This document shows positions 25,075-36,222 of a stretch of DNA of 64,000 bases, piece by piece (position 1 is the first letter of the stretch; each line of letters begins with the position of its first letter). A model generated the notes under the pieces. The model had not been told where the DNA came from, made no database searches, and worked only from the letters and a program-made list of their open reading frames with translations. Source of the DNA: Hybos culiciformis (taxonomy: Eukaryota; Arthropoda; Insecta; Diptera; Hybotidae); the NCBI GenBank assembly GCA_964007475.1, contig OZ023273.1, positions 104,716,485 through 104,780,484 on the forward strand, written 5' to 3'. Made by a program: the position numbers and the translations under genes.

Positions 25075-25916
25075 CAGGGCCGGTCCAGCTATATGTGCAT
25101 GATGTGCACTTGCACAGGGCGCCTAACGAATAGGGCGCCAATCGATTTGTAGTGAAGAACATGCAAATGCATTCGAAATTGGCTACTGTGCCACTGTGCA
25201 CAAAAAAACTCTAACCTGAAAAAATCAACACAGTATACAATTTTTTTTTTTGTATACCATGAGCGCCTAATGTGCAAATAAAAATTCAGCATAGAATAAA
25301 ATCAACATAATATACATAAAATATACAATAAATTATTGCATAATACATAATTTTGTTGGCATTGTAAGTTTTTTTGGGTTGATAGTATATAAAACACTCT
25401 TATTGCTCTTTATGATAACGATCTTATAAATAAACGATCTTATAAATCTTATAATTACTCTGCCTGTAACAGTAGCTTCCGGTATATGCAGTGTATCAAA
25501 ATTGAAACTCATCAAAACTTACTTGCGAACGACTATGACACAAGATAGATTGGTGGATTTGTCAACTCTATCGATAGAAAAGGAATTAGTCGAAGCGTTA
25601 GAGTACGATGACATTATTGAAGAGTTTCCAAAATTAAAAGCAAGAAAAGTTCAATTTGTTTAAAGTTGCTGTTTATGGAGATTTGATTTGTATAAATATG
25701 TAAATAATTTTTTGTATAAATTTAATGAACTAAAAAATGTAAATATTTTTTTGGTATATGTATATTTTTTTGAGGACTGGCCTACTGGGGATACTTCGTA
25801 AAAAAAAACGCGTTAGTTAATCTACCTCAATGGTGACGTGGAAATGACTTATACTATGATGTGGGCGCAATTTTCAAAATTAGCACAGGGCGCCGAATCA
25901 GCTTGAACCGGGCCTG
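25075..25916 (+). mobile_element. Internally deleted hAT transposon with 8-bp target-site duplication
   Basis: Left end CAGGGCCGGTCCAGCT and right end (reverse complement) CAGGCCCGGTTCAAGCT form imperfect terminal inverted repeats. A perfect 8-bp duplication, CCTGTACA, flanks the element at 25,067-25,074 and 25,917-25,924. A subterminal GCACAGGGCGCC motif occurs near both ends. Eight-bp duplications and CAG...CTG ends are hAT hallmarks. At 842 bp it is far shorter than an autonomous hAT and keeps only the end of the transposase gene. Confidence 0.9.
25423..25663 (+). pseudogene. hAT transposase C-terminal remnant
   Basis: The frame to the TAA at 25,661 contains LPVTVASGICSVSKLKLIKT, then YLRTTMTQDRL, LSTLSIEKEL and a tail ending KARKVQFV. 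This is the hAT C-terminal dimerisation region (consensus TVASxERSFSKLKLIKxYLRS...MxxERL). Upstream an in-frame stop at the start of the fragment and a small GATCTTATAAAT duplication mark decay. Only about 75 residues remain, so it cannot make transposase. Confidence 0.88.
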
Positions 25917-25924
25917 CCTGTACA

Positions 25925-26975
25925 TATGATTATAAATAAAAGTTTGTTCTTAAATTTTTTTTTTCATTTACTGCAAAAACTTTCAAAATTAAATTGAAAA
26001 TTTTTTAAAGTACATTTTCATACTAATTAAAAACGCTATTCCATTTTCAAATCTCTTTGAAACAGAAGTTTGAAGTTACATTCATACAGAAATGTATATA
26101 GTGAATCGTTAAGCCGTCACCTGTGAAAATATGTCGTGAAGAATAAGTCAAACTCACACTATTCACACTATTATATACCTAACGAAAGCCTAAATAAACA
26201 AATTAATTTCTTGTATTCTGTTTTTAAAGATTTTTTTATTTTAACAATTTTTAACAAATATACAATTTCGATTTTGAAGAACAATTTTAGGTTTCTACTT
26301 TTTATTTAAATTTCTTATAATGTAATGATAAGAATTTCGATTTTTTTTTTTGCCTAAATTTATATTTCGGTTAAATATTGATATTTTGGTCAAAGTAAAA
26401 ATTTAAAAATTAACTTATTTATGAAAATGAATTATTAATTAAAAGTTTTAAAAATTAATTTTAAATAAATATATATGTATAAGTATTTATAGTTATTACT
26501 TTCAAAGGATAAAAAATAAGTTATGTCTTCTACATCTACATAATATTGCGCATAAGCATTCTCTTAAATTAACAAAAATAATGAATTTGCTTTATTTTCT
26601 CATTTTAAGTTATGGGAGACGATAGAATTTGCAAATAATAACATTTGAATAAATTAAAATTGCTTCCCTTTAAAATTTTGAATAAGAATGAGTTCTGATC
26701 TCGAAGGCCGATGTTTCAACTGTTGCACCAATTGATTCAAATTGACTATAAATTCCATTTGTCACAGAAACATAATTTGAAAATCCAAATACCTATTCGA
26801 AATTACAGAACTTAGAAAAATTATTTTTTATTAGGTGCGAACAATTCATATTGATTTTTATATGAAATTCATTAATGTTTTTTGGCTAATTATTGGAGCT
26901 ACGAATCTACGATACAAAATATAAATATTATGAAGCAAATTAGAAAAATTTCCAAAAACTAGATATAGGTAAATA
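25925..26975. other. Intergenic stretch downstream of HPS3
   Basis: A/T-rich and mostly featureless. A weak exon-like block on the minus strand (about 26,117-26,174, acceptor CGTTAG, donor CAG then GTGACG) was noticed but has no supported reading frame. Confidence 0.4.
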
Positions 26976-26981
26976 TTTATT
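26976..26981 (-). terminator. Candidate poly(A) signal of HPS3
   Basis: AATAAA on the minus strand begins only six bases after the TAG stop codon. If used, the 3' UTR would be just a few tens of bases, in line with the short introns of this gene. No better signal is closer. Confidence 0.5.
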
Positions 26982-26987
26982 TGAAGC

Positions 26988-29900
26988 CTAATGCTGTTGA
27001 CTACCAGATGTTTCAAACAACTGACGACCTGTTGATTCAATCATAGTTAATAATGCTTCACAACGTTGTCGTGCTACACCTTTCCGCAGCATTAATTGGA
27101 ACACATTTTTCTCATCAACTGAGTCCATAACAAGGGTACGAATCAATTTTATTTTGCCTTCCGATGATTGAGTTTCACGATAAATATGTTTTCCAGCAAT
27201 ATTAACCTCGTCCACCGGCAAACAATTCAAAAACGATTCAAAAGTTCTGTCCTTAAAGAGTCGATCGAGTACGGCTGTAAAATTATTTCCAAATCAAGTC
27301 AAGTTAAAAAAAAAAACATTAAAATTACTTACAATTCAAAGCATCTTTATACTGATCTTGAGACAAAAATTGATAAGATTCGTCTGATGGGGTATTATTA
27401 TCAATGCTGTCACTGTTACTCAAATCTTCAACATCATCTGATTCCATATCAAAGATAGATGTTGATTTTGATACTTTGCAACGTGTCAAATTCATCATTT
27501 GACTTAGTAAAGTACGATACTCTGAATCAGGCAATCGAAAAAATTTAGCATAATCGTATATTGTATGCGGCGAAAGCTTCAGCATTAATTCCAAACCTAA
27601 GTCCACAGGCAAAAGTATCGATATAAAACTTTCAATCCCAATCAAATTTGGAAGCGATTGAATAAAATACAGAAAATCATTCAAAATTGTTGCAGTTTTT
27701 GTCGATGCAAGTAGACACTAAAACATTAAGTTTATTTCACATAAAATATGGCTTTTATAAAAAGTTTTATATCTATTTACCTGTATCTTAAGTATCCATA
27801 CTAAAACTTCATCACTGTATCCAATGAAAAGGCGATTGATGAAATGTTCCGGACCAAAAGGTTTCATTCGATTAAGATATTGGGGTCGTTCTTCAAGGCA
27901 AGCAATCGGCCGACAGTAGAGACTCAAATTTATATTGTAACTTTTATTTTTAATTTCATTATTATTATTTTGTTCTAAATCGATTTCTTCGTAATTTGGT
28001 ATCAAAGGAGGACATTTATTTTCAGCAGAATTTTTTCGTACAATTATTTTCCTTTTTCGTAATTTATGTTTATTCTGGATCAAATAATTAATATAATTCA
28101 ATCTTAGCTTTATCAAGTCGTTAAATTTTTTATCTGAATCGTCAGCAGTATATTGAATTTCCAATAAATCTAATAGTTGCGAATTTGATTTCTTTCTTGT
28201 TGCAATTGCTAAATTGCCTAAATATAACCTGAGTAATAAAATTAAAGCCTTATCTTCGGTATTAGTTGTTTGTTCTTCGCATGACTCATTGGAACTATTG
28301 TTTTTTGATATTTTAGTTTTTTTCATTCGATAATATTTTTTCTTATCAAATTTACCGTCACTACTCGTCGTTGTTGTATCTTCCAAACATATTTCATTAT
28401 TTCCATCTGAATCATCTGTCAAAGAATTTTGTGGCGAAAGAGATGAGCTCGTTTTTTCATCTGTTTCTGTATCAAATTTGAATTTTTGATGAAAATAACC
28501 TCCTTTAATAAGATTAAAAAAAAAAAGTATGATATAAAAATATTTAAATCAATTGGTAAATTAAAAAAAAAATATGCTTGATTAAAATTTAATCTGGATA
28601 ATGTAACATTTATAAAAATTTATGTTTCCAAATAATTTTCAATATTTCAATAATAAAGGCCTGACGATAATTTTGGTTGAAAAATTATAAAATGAGCATC
28701 TTTAACCAATTTTATCGTGGTTCTAAACAAACTTTTAAAAAATTAATTTCCATCAAGCTAAAAATTTCAAACAAAGGAAATCTTAATCTCACCTAAAACT
28801 TTTTCAAAAATTTTTCGTGCTATTTGGTTTGAGTTTGCATCTACTTCTTGCATAACATGTAATGCAAAATAATTAACAAATAAATCAATAAGAAATTTTA
28901 ATTGAATTTTTTCTGCTATACACAGTAAATACAGAAAAACATCAGAAATTCCTTCAATCAAATCATTACGTTCAGTGCGAAATATAACATTTTCTGTGAA
29001 TTCAGAAAATGATGACATTATCAAATTATTTTCAGTACCAACATTATTTTGATTATTTGGTAATTCATCAAAAATTAAGTTCCAATACAATTTTAATGAT
29101 AAAAATATTTGGGATCGTTCAAATTTACTGAATTCTGCTTCAGCTGCATCAAATCTTTTTGCTCTGCATAAAATCAAAGTTTTCAGCAATAATTGATTTC
29201 TTTCTAAATTAATTGTATTCAAATTTTTAAATAATAATAGAAAGTTTTGTAAATTGCAATCTAAAAATGGCATCGACTTTAAGCTTAATTCTATTAATAA
29301 ATTGAAATCATATAAATAAAAGAATTTAAATAATTCAAAACCAAAAAATATTTGCTGTTTTTGATCAGAATCTTCATATATTGCTAGTTTTTCGGAATTC
29401 AATAAAATTTCTTGATGAGTTTCAAATAAAAATTGAGCATCAGATCGTTTTTTAGCAAAATTAGATACAATAATCTCCATCGTATGAAGCAAGCCAATTA
29501 ATGAATCTTTATTAGGATTTAATAAATTATTTGGCCCTACATTTTCATCTTCCCCCTCATCAGTTTTTGTGGTATTGGGTTTGCAGCTCACTTCATTCGT
29601 GCTTAAACTATGAAAAAAATGTTCATATATTTCATAAAACGTTACATTACACATTAAATAATATCCAATCGACTCATGAAAATGTTTTGGATTTTTAGAT
29701 TTGATGGTAAATTCAGCCAATAACTGACAATTTGCTTTAAATCGCGAATTTATTTTTTTTAGTGTTTCAGGACTATAGTCCAAATCTAATGTAGTCGCCA
29801 AACGAAGAATAATATTAGCTTCCGTTAATAATTCATAAATTAAATCGTCAGTTGTTTGTATTTGCTGTCGATGATTTTCTTGAGTTTCTTTGGCATTTTC

Positions 29901-32698
29901 TTCCAAATCAGTTGCTAGAATCTCAGCGGTTGGCATTTTCAAATTGTAAACAGTCCATTCAATTGCATTAGAATCTGATCCAGTTGCATCAAAAGAGTAG
30001 CACTAAAAATTATTAAAAAAAATAAATCAAATATAAAATATCTAACAGGGATTTTCTATTCGCCATTTATTGTTCAACAAATATTTCTTTCAGGAAAAAG
30101 CTTAATGTTAGTCTCAGACTTAATAACAAACTGCATCTGATAAATGATTAAAACTAGAAATATAATTAGTTTTAACATTATCTTTATATGGCTAAATTTT
30201 TTACCAATAAACGACAAATATTACATTCGCTTTCTTTTTTATTTACATGAATTGAATACGATCTTTGGTTTAAATTTTTATTTTCAGATTTTTCACAATC
30301 ATTTCCAACAAAATCATCATTTATCAAACGTGTTTGTATTGAAGAGAACATTATTTGCTGTGGTCCCTCAGCTTTAAAATCATCCATTGTCGGGGACTTC
30401 GAAATTAGAACAATATTGGTCTCATTGGCTAATGCAAAATGGGTATTCATAAATGAATGCAATTTCATACAAAAAATGGGTTGATCGACACCAGATGATG
30501 TTTCCCATGGAAATGGTTTACTAAGTTCAGGATATTCTAAAGAATTTGAAAATAATTTATGACCAATTCTTGATGTGACTGTCTCAACAGTTTCTCTAGT
30601 GATTGCGTGAAGTACAAAATCTGTAATTTTAACAGCTAAAACCGGTGCAGTAAATTGGTAACGTGTTAATGGTTTCTCATTTTCTCTGCACCATTTGTCA
30701 TTGTTACAAAATTGATATAAATAACCTTCTGACGCTGTTGTTGTTATAATGAAACTGAATCCAATGCAATCTGAAAATCGTTTTGAAACTGGAAATAAGT
30801 TTTGATTACTATCTGAACGTAATGATTTTTTATATATGGCTTTTATATCGAGGCACGTAAAATGTTCACTTATTCGTATTGTGTTTTCTTTCAGCGATGC
30901 CATTTGAATTTGAAGAATTTTCTTTAATGTGAAACCTAAGTTTTAAGAAGAAATTAAATATTATAGAACACTATTATAACTAATGAATATTATATACTTT
31001 AAAGTGCAATAACAAGAATTAAAAAAAATCTCGAAAACTCACCGGATGTCATCAAATTTTCTTTGTCATATAATTTAACTTTTATGTCCTTTGTGTGCAT
31101 TGGACAATCTTCTAAAGATGGGATTCTATTTGAATTCATTGAACCGTCAGTTTGAAACAAATTACCATTTCTACTACTCTTATTTTTTGTATTATATTGC
31201 CATGTTGATTCACATTTACAATCTAGAAGATTTTGAACAAAATCACTGCCAAATTGGAAGTCAAAGGGTTCATTATTTAAAAGATTTTGCATGTCAAATA
31301 AATCTGAATCGTCGATATTTTGTGTTTTGCCACTAAATTGATTGTCATATGATGAATCTTTTTCTGGATCCCCGCTAGTCGGAGCAGTAGTTGCTGTACT
31401 TTCCCCTCCTCCATTTTCACCAGAATCATCTTCATATTCTTCATCCTCTTCTATTAAGTCTGAATTTCTTTGATTAATTTTAAAAACGCAGCATCGCTTG
31501 TTGCTAACTGCAGCAATACAATTTTCTACCATGGCAATTTGCATTGGAATAAAGCTTAATTCAATGACAATTGGAAGCTCAAAAAAATCAATATAACTGA
31601 AATGTTGGCTTGTACATTGACGATATTCAAAAACGAATAAATTGTGTTTTGACTTCACCAAAATATTTCCAGTTTCCTACGAAATAAAATTTATTCTATC
31701 AGTATAAGATGTATAACATTTCCTTTTAAGAGGTTATAAAATCATAAAAATTAGATTTTCTATTAGGGAAAAAAAAAGTTTTGGTCACCCGTCAAAAGTT
31801 TCAATTAAGATCAAATAATTGACTAGACCACTAAGACAAGAGGTGTTAAGACAATTAAAAATTTGTGTTTTCTTAGATAACCACATTTCATAAAACGAAT
31901 ATTCAAAAATTTTTGTATTAAGAATTAAGTCAGATTTTATCTCACCTGGCAGCAAGTGACCATATCTGGTGATTCATACATATCTAACTCAATCATTTCA
32001 ATTCCATTACAACGAACATTTGGTGTTACCTTAGATGCGATTCTTGGAACTATCAAAGGAATTTCCTGACCGTAATGTAGTTCTTTATGCTCCAAGGATT
32101 CTATCAAATTTGTATAAATTCGTACTTTCAAAGAACCAATCGAACCAGCCGTTGAAGACGATGATGATGGCTCACTTGCCGAATCAAATGAGTCTGATCC
32201 AGATTTTTGATTGAAAGCTTTTTGTCCATCACCAAAAGAAGCGAATTTTTCAAGACTTAACAAAAAATTTCCTAAAAAAAATTATTAAAAAATATTAAGA
32301 GAGATGAATTTCATAAAGTTTGATAGCTAAGTAAAATGCTATTTCTGATCAATAAATCACTGTCGGTAATAACTAAAAGTTTAAAAAGCGACCCACTTTT
32401 TACCTGTTTTACAAAAAATTAATTCATGAATGTCACCAAATGTAGCAAAATATAGTTTTTTCGAATTATCGGAATTTCGAGCATCGCTTTTATCATCCGT
32501 TGATGTTGTTTCGATTACTGCTGGTGAATCCTTATCCTTTACCAACAATGAATTTCTCTCCTCGATATCGATTATTTCTATGTAAGTATCATTAGCAATT
32601 GCTAATTTATTGGAATTAATTAAAGTTGCAGTTTTTATTTGCCCATTAATTCCGTATGTGGTTTGATTTTCAAAATTGTATGTTTCCAGAATTCTCAT
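26988..32698 (-). CDS. HPS3: HPS3, BLOC-2 complex subunit (8 coding exons)
   Basis: HPS3 is a cytosolic BLOC-2 subunit (with HPS5 and HPS6) that helps deliver cargo from endosomes to lysosome-related organelles such as pigment granules. Coding exons: 32,404-32,698; 31,946-32,271; 31,043-31,676; 30,205-30,935; 28,793-30,002; 27,781-28,502; 27,333-27,717; 26,988-27,274. All introns are GT-AG (58-290 nt) and every phase joins, giving 1,529 aa. Family landmarks, in order: GNFLLSLEKF (about 99-108); KVRIYTNL; a strand with SPDMVTCCQETGNIL at the exon 2/3 junction; SNKRCCVFKIN; EGYLYQF and FVLHAITRETVETVT (exon 4); CMKLHSF; SNAIEWTVYNLKM and LLTEANIILRLATTL (exon 5); and an alpha-helical C-terminus. 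Vertebrate HPS3 is about 1,000 aa. The extra length lies in low-complexity Ser/Asp/Glu/Asn inserts, notably in exon 3 (DEEYEDDSGENGGGE) and exon 6 (Asn/Lys-rich). The ATG is the first in frame and follows a likely 5' UTR acceptor. Confidence 0.92.
28499..28504 (-). promoter_or_regulatory. HPS3: Tandem (NAGNAG) splice acceptor of HPS3 exon 6
   Basis: On the minus strand a T-rich tract leads into AAGGAG followed by GTTATTTTC. Splicing after the first AG starts the exon at 28,502 (product ...VLGGYFHQ); after the second it starts at 28,499 (...VLGYFHQ). Both keep the frame and differ by one glycine. Confidence 0.65.
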
Positions 32699-32740
32699 TG
32701 TTTATATTTTGGATTGTATGCTATTAAGAAGTAACTATCT
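32699..32740 (-). promoter_or_regulatory. HPS3: HPS3 5' UTR segment with a probable splice acceptor
   Basis: Upstream of the HPS3 ATG (context AAACAATG) 40 bases lead back to an uninterrupted T tract ending in AG at 32,739-32,740. This suggests that the start-codon exon begins at 32,738 and that a non-coding first exon lies further upstream. Candidate donors with GTAAGT on the minus strand exist near 33,276 and 33,885, but none can be preferred. Confidence 0.45.
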
Positions 32741-33437
32741 AAAAAAAAAATCATATTTTAATAAGTATTATTCAATAGTGAGTAAGTAATGCTTACAATA
32801 ACGCTTCCAGTAAATAAGTAAGTACTTAATAGTCCAAATAATAACTTAGTTATGGAGGAATAAAAAGTGACATAATTGGTAAAGTAAATAAAGTCTAATG
32901 TTGATGTCACTTCGTGCCGTCTGGAAACATTGGTACAAAAGGTGGTTTTAAAAGCGCAAGTGCAAAAAAAAACTTTTTTTTTTTTTTAAGTTTCAAAATA
33001 TAGTTTAGGTAACATTAAAATCAATTTATTTTTTCTGTGTACCTGTCTGTTCCACTTTCAGTTAGGCATATTGCCAGTTATCATGCTAATTTTTTTTTAT
33101 CCAAATTCTCATAAGTTCAATGAACTAGAAATTAAAAAAAAAAAACAATTTGATAAGATTGACTTCTGAATACCTATCTCGCAAATTTGCTTTGGAATAA
33201 ATAAACAAAGGTCTTAAGTACGTTCGCAATAGAAATTCTAGATCAGGTTTTAAATTACTTTTAGATGTAGATTACTTACATCTAGATAGGTATATACGTA
33301 ATTATTCTGAGCAATTACCTACGGCTACAACTTTCATTCTTAGAAGTTAGAACTGTCATAAATAGGGAATCTAAAGTAAAAGCTTTCCATTGCAGCAATG
33401 ACTGCAGGGAGTTTTATATAACTAGGTAATTATTAGG
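32741..33437. other. Upstream region of HPS3
   Basis: A/T-rich with no clear core promoter element. It presumably holds the promoter or first non-coding exon and intron of HPS3. Nothing coding is seen. Confidence 0.35.
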
Positions 33438-33439
33438 TA

Positions 33440-33621
33440 TAGTACGATTCAAATCACTTGACCAATGAGCTTTTAAGAGAGGGTAAAATTTGAATAAAAT
33501 TATTATACAAAAATTGCATGAGCTTTTTGCTTAAATAATTTCCCCTAAATTTTGTATGCATTTTTTAATGGAAAGGGAAAGCTTTACATAACGGATTGGT
33601 CAAGTGATTTGAATCGTACTA
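33440..33621. mobile_element. 182-bp MITE with TA target duplication
   Basis: Ends are inverted repeats of about 29 bp. The left begins TAGTACGATTCAAATCACTT and continues GACCAAT; the right is its reverse complement with essentially no mismatches over that length. A TA dinucleotide flanks each end (33,438-33,439 and 33,622-33,623). TA duplication and short size point to a Tc1/mariner-type MITE, although the nested TAT/ATA symmetry leaves a 3-bp duplication (PIF/Harbinger) possible. Confidence 0.8.
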
Positions 33622-34347
33622 TATTAAATAACCAATCGAGCCACAAACCCTTCATTTTGTAAGAATTTTTTCAATCCGACTAGGGATGTATAACTTATTT
33701 TAAAAAAAATAATAAATTCATTTAAATGTTTTGAGTAGCAAAATAAAATATTTCGTGTTCGAAATTCATTAAAACAAAATAAACCACACCTTACTCATTT
33801 AAGTTTTTAAAGAAATAAATTAATTTTTGAATTTTCTTTAATTATAACTAAAACTTATTTCAATTTATAGCTAGGTCTAGGTACTTACAAAATTTATTAA
33901 ATTTTCAGATTTAAAAAAAAAATAGTTTTTCTTCTTTTATTTGAAAAAAAAAACAAATACCGAATCGATTATTTTATATTCATTTTTAATTTTTTTTTTC
34001 TTTCATTTGAAAATAATAATTGCCATTTGTTTGTTTTTTATTTTTAATTTTTTTGTAAATTATTGAGAAACTAGATTTTAGTTTAATTAAAATTAAAATT
34101 ATAAAAAAGAATTTTTTGTTTATCGCAATTTGCAGCAATCACAAAATAAATATTTCAACTTTTCAACAAACAAAAGAAATGAAAAAAAAATTTTGCTGTG
34201 TGTCTGTTATTTAACATTTTGCTGTTGAGAAATTGTTTATTTTTTTTGTTTTGACATAAAGAAAAAAACCATAGAAGTAAGAATTAATAGAAGCGAAGAA
34301 ATAATGTGTAACTGAACCTAATAAATATTTTTCTACAATGTACTGTA

Positions 34348-34413
34348 CTGATACTGTAAAAAAATTTCAATCCCACGATACTGCGGTATTTTTGCATAAC
34401 AGTACAGTATCAG
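34348..34413. repeat. Inverted repeat with 11-bp arms
   Basis: CTGATACTGTA at 34,348-34,358 pairs with TACAGTATCAG at 34,403-34,413. Just downstream (about 34,442-34,496) TACGTTAT occurs three times. This may be the end of a decayed element, but no partner end was found. Confidence 0.6.
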
Positions 34414-34707
34414 AAAAATGCTGCAGTTAGGCTGGTCAGGTGTACGTTATTTGAACGTACCGTACGTTATTTTGGCTTAAAATATTAGAATGTACGTTAT
34501 ACCCGAAATTTGTGAAAACGTACCCAAAGGTTCGTTTTTTACTGATTATTTTTGAAGTCATTGAAGTCAGTCACATTTTTAAAAATTGTTGTAACTAAAA
34601 CCGAATCATATAATAAATATGCGAAAAGGAAAACATAAATTTACTAATTACGTATCACAAACACAGTTTCGTTTATTATACTGCTGGCTCGTTTATATTA
34701 TGGAGCG

Positions 34708-34960
34708 TTTTTTTTAAAGGCAGAATTAAAGTTCTTGTTATTTATTTTTCATATTTTTATACTATTAAAATTGTTATAGTATTAATATAATTTTAATATT
34801 TTATTCAGGTGATATAATTAACTGATTTCTTTAAAGGCAGAATTAAAGTCCTGGTTATTTATTTTTTTTAGTTATTATAGTAATATAAACCCAAATATTA
34901 ATTAATAAAATTGAAGTGATATAATTATTTTTTTTAATGCAGAATTATAGACCTTGTCAT
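34708..34960 (+). repeat. Three degenerate tandem units of about 105-117 bp
   Basis: TTTAAAGGCAGAATTAAAGT followed by CTTGTTATTTATTTTT recurs with starts near 34,714, 34,830 and 34,933. The first two are close copies, the third diverged (TTTAATGCAGAATTATAGAC). Non-coding. Confidence 0.65.
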
Positions 34961-35026
34961 TAATTTTTAAAATTTATTTTTAAATAATTTTTTTTAAAAT
35001 TTTTTTTAAATAATTTTATTTTTTTT

Positions 35027-35381
35027 GAAGGGGGGAAATGCGTTTACGCACAATGTGTCGAACTCCCAAAACTACTTTGGCCTACCGACTAAAACCCTAA
35101 CCTTCTTTACTGCCAATTTAAATATACACGGCACCACCTTGCGGCATTTCTTCGTGTATGTTCTGGCCTCGCGGTGTTGCTATTTAGCTTTATTTAATTA
35201 TTTAATTAATTACTTAATTAATTAATTAATTATTTAAGTACTGCTGCTTCATTTTGAGGACATTCGTAATGAATTTTAACCCAACGTTCCATTTTGCCTT
35301 TGATTCCAGCATCTTGTCTAGGATGTTCTCAGGTAATAGGGTCACCGTAAAAGCATTTTCGACCGTTGCTCTTTCAACTTC
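35027..35381 (-). mobile_element. 3' end of an R1-like non-LTR retrotransposon
   Basis: On the minus strand a 52-codon frame (35,226-35,381) reads VERATVENAFTVTLLPENIL, DKMLESKAKWNVGLKFITNV, LKMKQQYLNN, then stop. This resembles the C-terminal tail of R1/jockey-group ORF2 proteins (LxxENIxxxMLESxxxWNxxxxxIxxVLxxK). After the stop comes a 3' UTR containing GGGTTTTAGTCGGTAGGCC and finishing TAAACGCATTTCCCCCCTTC, then an A-rich tail. As I recall, that order is characteristic of R1-type elements. The element is 5'-truncated at a T-rich junction near 35,381, as usual for target-primed insertion. Confidence 0.75.
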
Positions 35382-35599
35382 CAAATTTTTTTTCCAATTT
35401 TTTTTCCTTTTTTTCAGAAAAGGAAGAAAAAAATATTTTTCTGAATGTTTCTTTTTTTTTCCGAAAAGAATTATAGAATTCTGAATTCAGGGAAGGAAAA
35501 AGAATGAAATTGAAAAATTCAGGAGGGATATTTTACATACTCTGGTTTGAATAACGAACAATTTAAAGATCTATCCAAATTACTATATATCGGAGGGAC

Positions 35600-35791
35600 T
35601 TTTCGGCCAGTAGTGCGGACTACGAGCGTTGTTTTTGTTTAATGAATTTCATTAAAACCAAACAAAGAAATCGATTGGAACAAAAACATATGCATATGCT
35701 AATGAGAATTAAATCATATATTAATGATGGAAATAATGTTAATTTAAGTAAAGTTTATGCAGAATGGTTAATACAAAAAGACAGGATATAA
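35600..35791 (+). pseudogene. hAT transposase C-terminal fragment (second, different family)
   Basis: A 63-codon open stretch reads FSASSADYERCFCLMNFIKT, KQRNRLEQKHMHMLMRIKSY and on to a stop after WLIQKDRI. It fits the hAT dimerisation consensus (SSAxxERxFSxMNxIKTKxRNRLxxxxLxxLMRIK). The lineage differs from the remnant at 25.4 kb. No terminal repeats or duplication were found around it, so only the fragment can be annotated. Confidence 0.8.
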
Positions 35792-36222
35792 AAGTTATAA
35801 AATAAATGCCTGTAAATTTTCATTGAAAACCCGGAAAATCCGGAAAAATCATTTGAAAATTTGGTACAAATTTGATTAGTGATAAATGCGTTTCAGGAAA
35901 AATGCAGAGTTTTCCGATTTTTACAAAAAATTTTCGGTACAAAAGTTTTCTAAATTATGCAGGATCAAGTTACCTATTAAATGGCATCATTACTTTCTCT
36001 CCGACAATGGTGCAAACTTGCAGAAAAAATCTAGGAAAGTTCAGGTAAAACGTTTTTCCGGAGTTTCTCCGTTTGAGTGTTTTGCAACCTGAGACCAAGT
36101 TGTATAGCGTAATGAGTTGTATAAAGTTGCTTTTGTGGAAAACTCCGTGGAAAACCAGGAAAAGCGGGAAAATCATCGGTATGATTAGTTAATTAAATTT
36201 TAGAAAATTAAATTTTATGCTA
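35792..36222. other. Decayed repeat region left of the 3 kb transposon
   Basis: Contains two related GAAAAC...CCGGAAAA...AAAATCAT blocks in direct orientation (about 35,826-35,855 and 36,135-36,175), with less A/T-rich sequence between. Probably an old interspersed element. The two ORFs of about 68 codons here overlap on opposite strands and are not credible genes. Confidence 0.4.
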
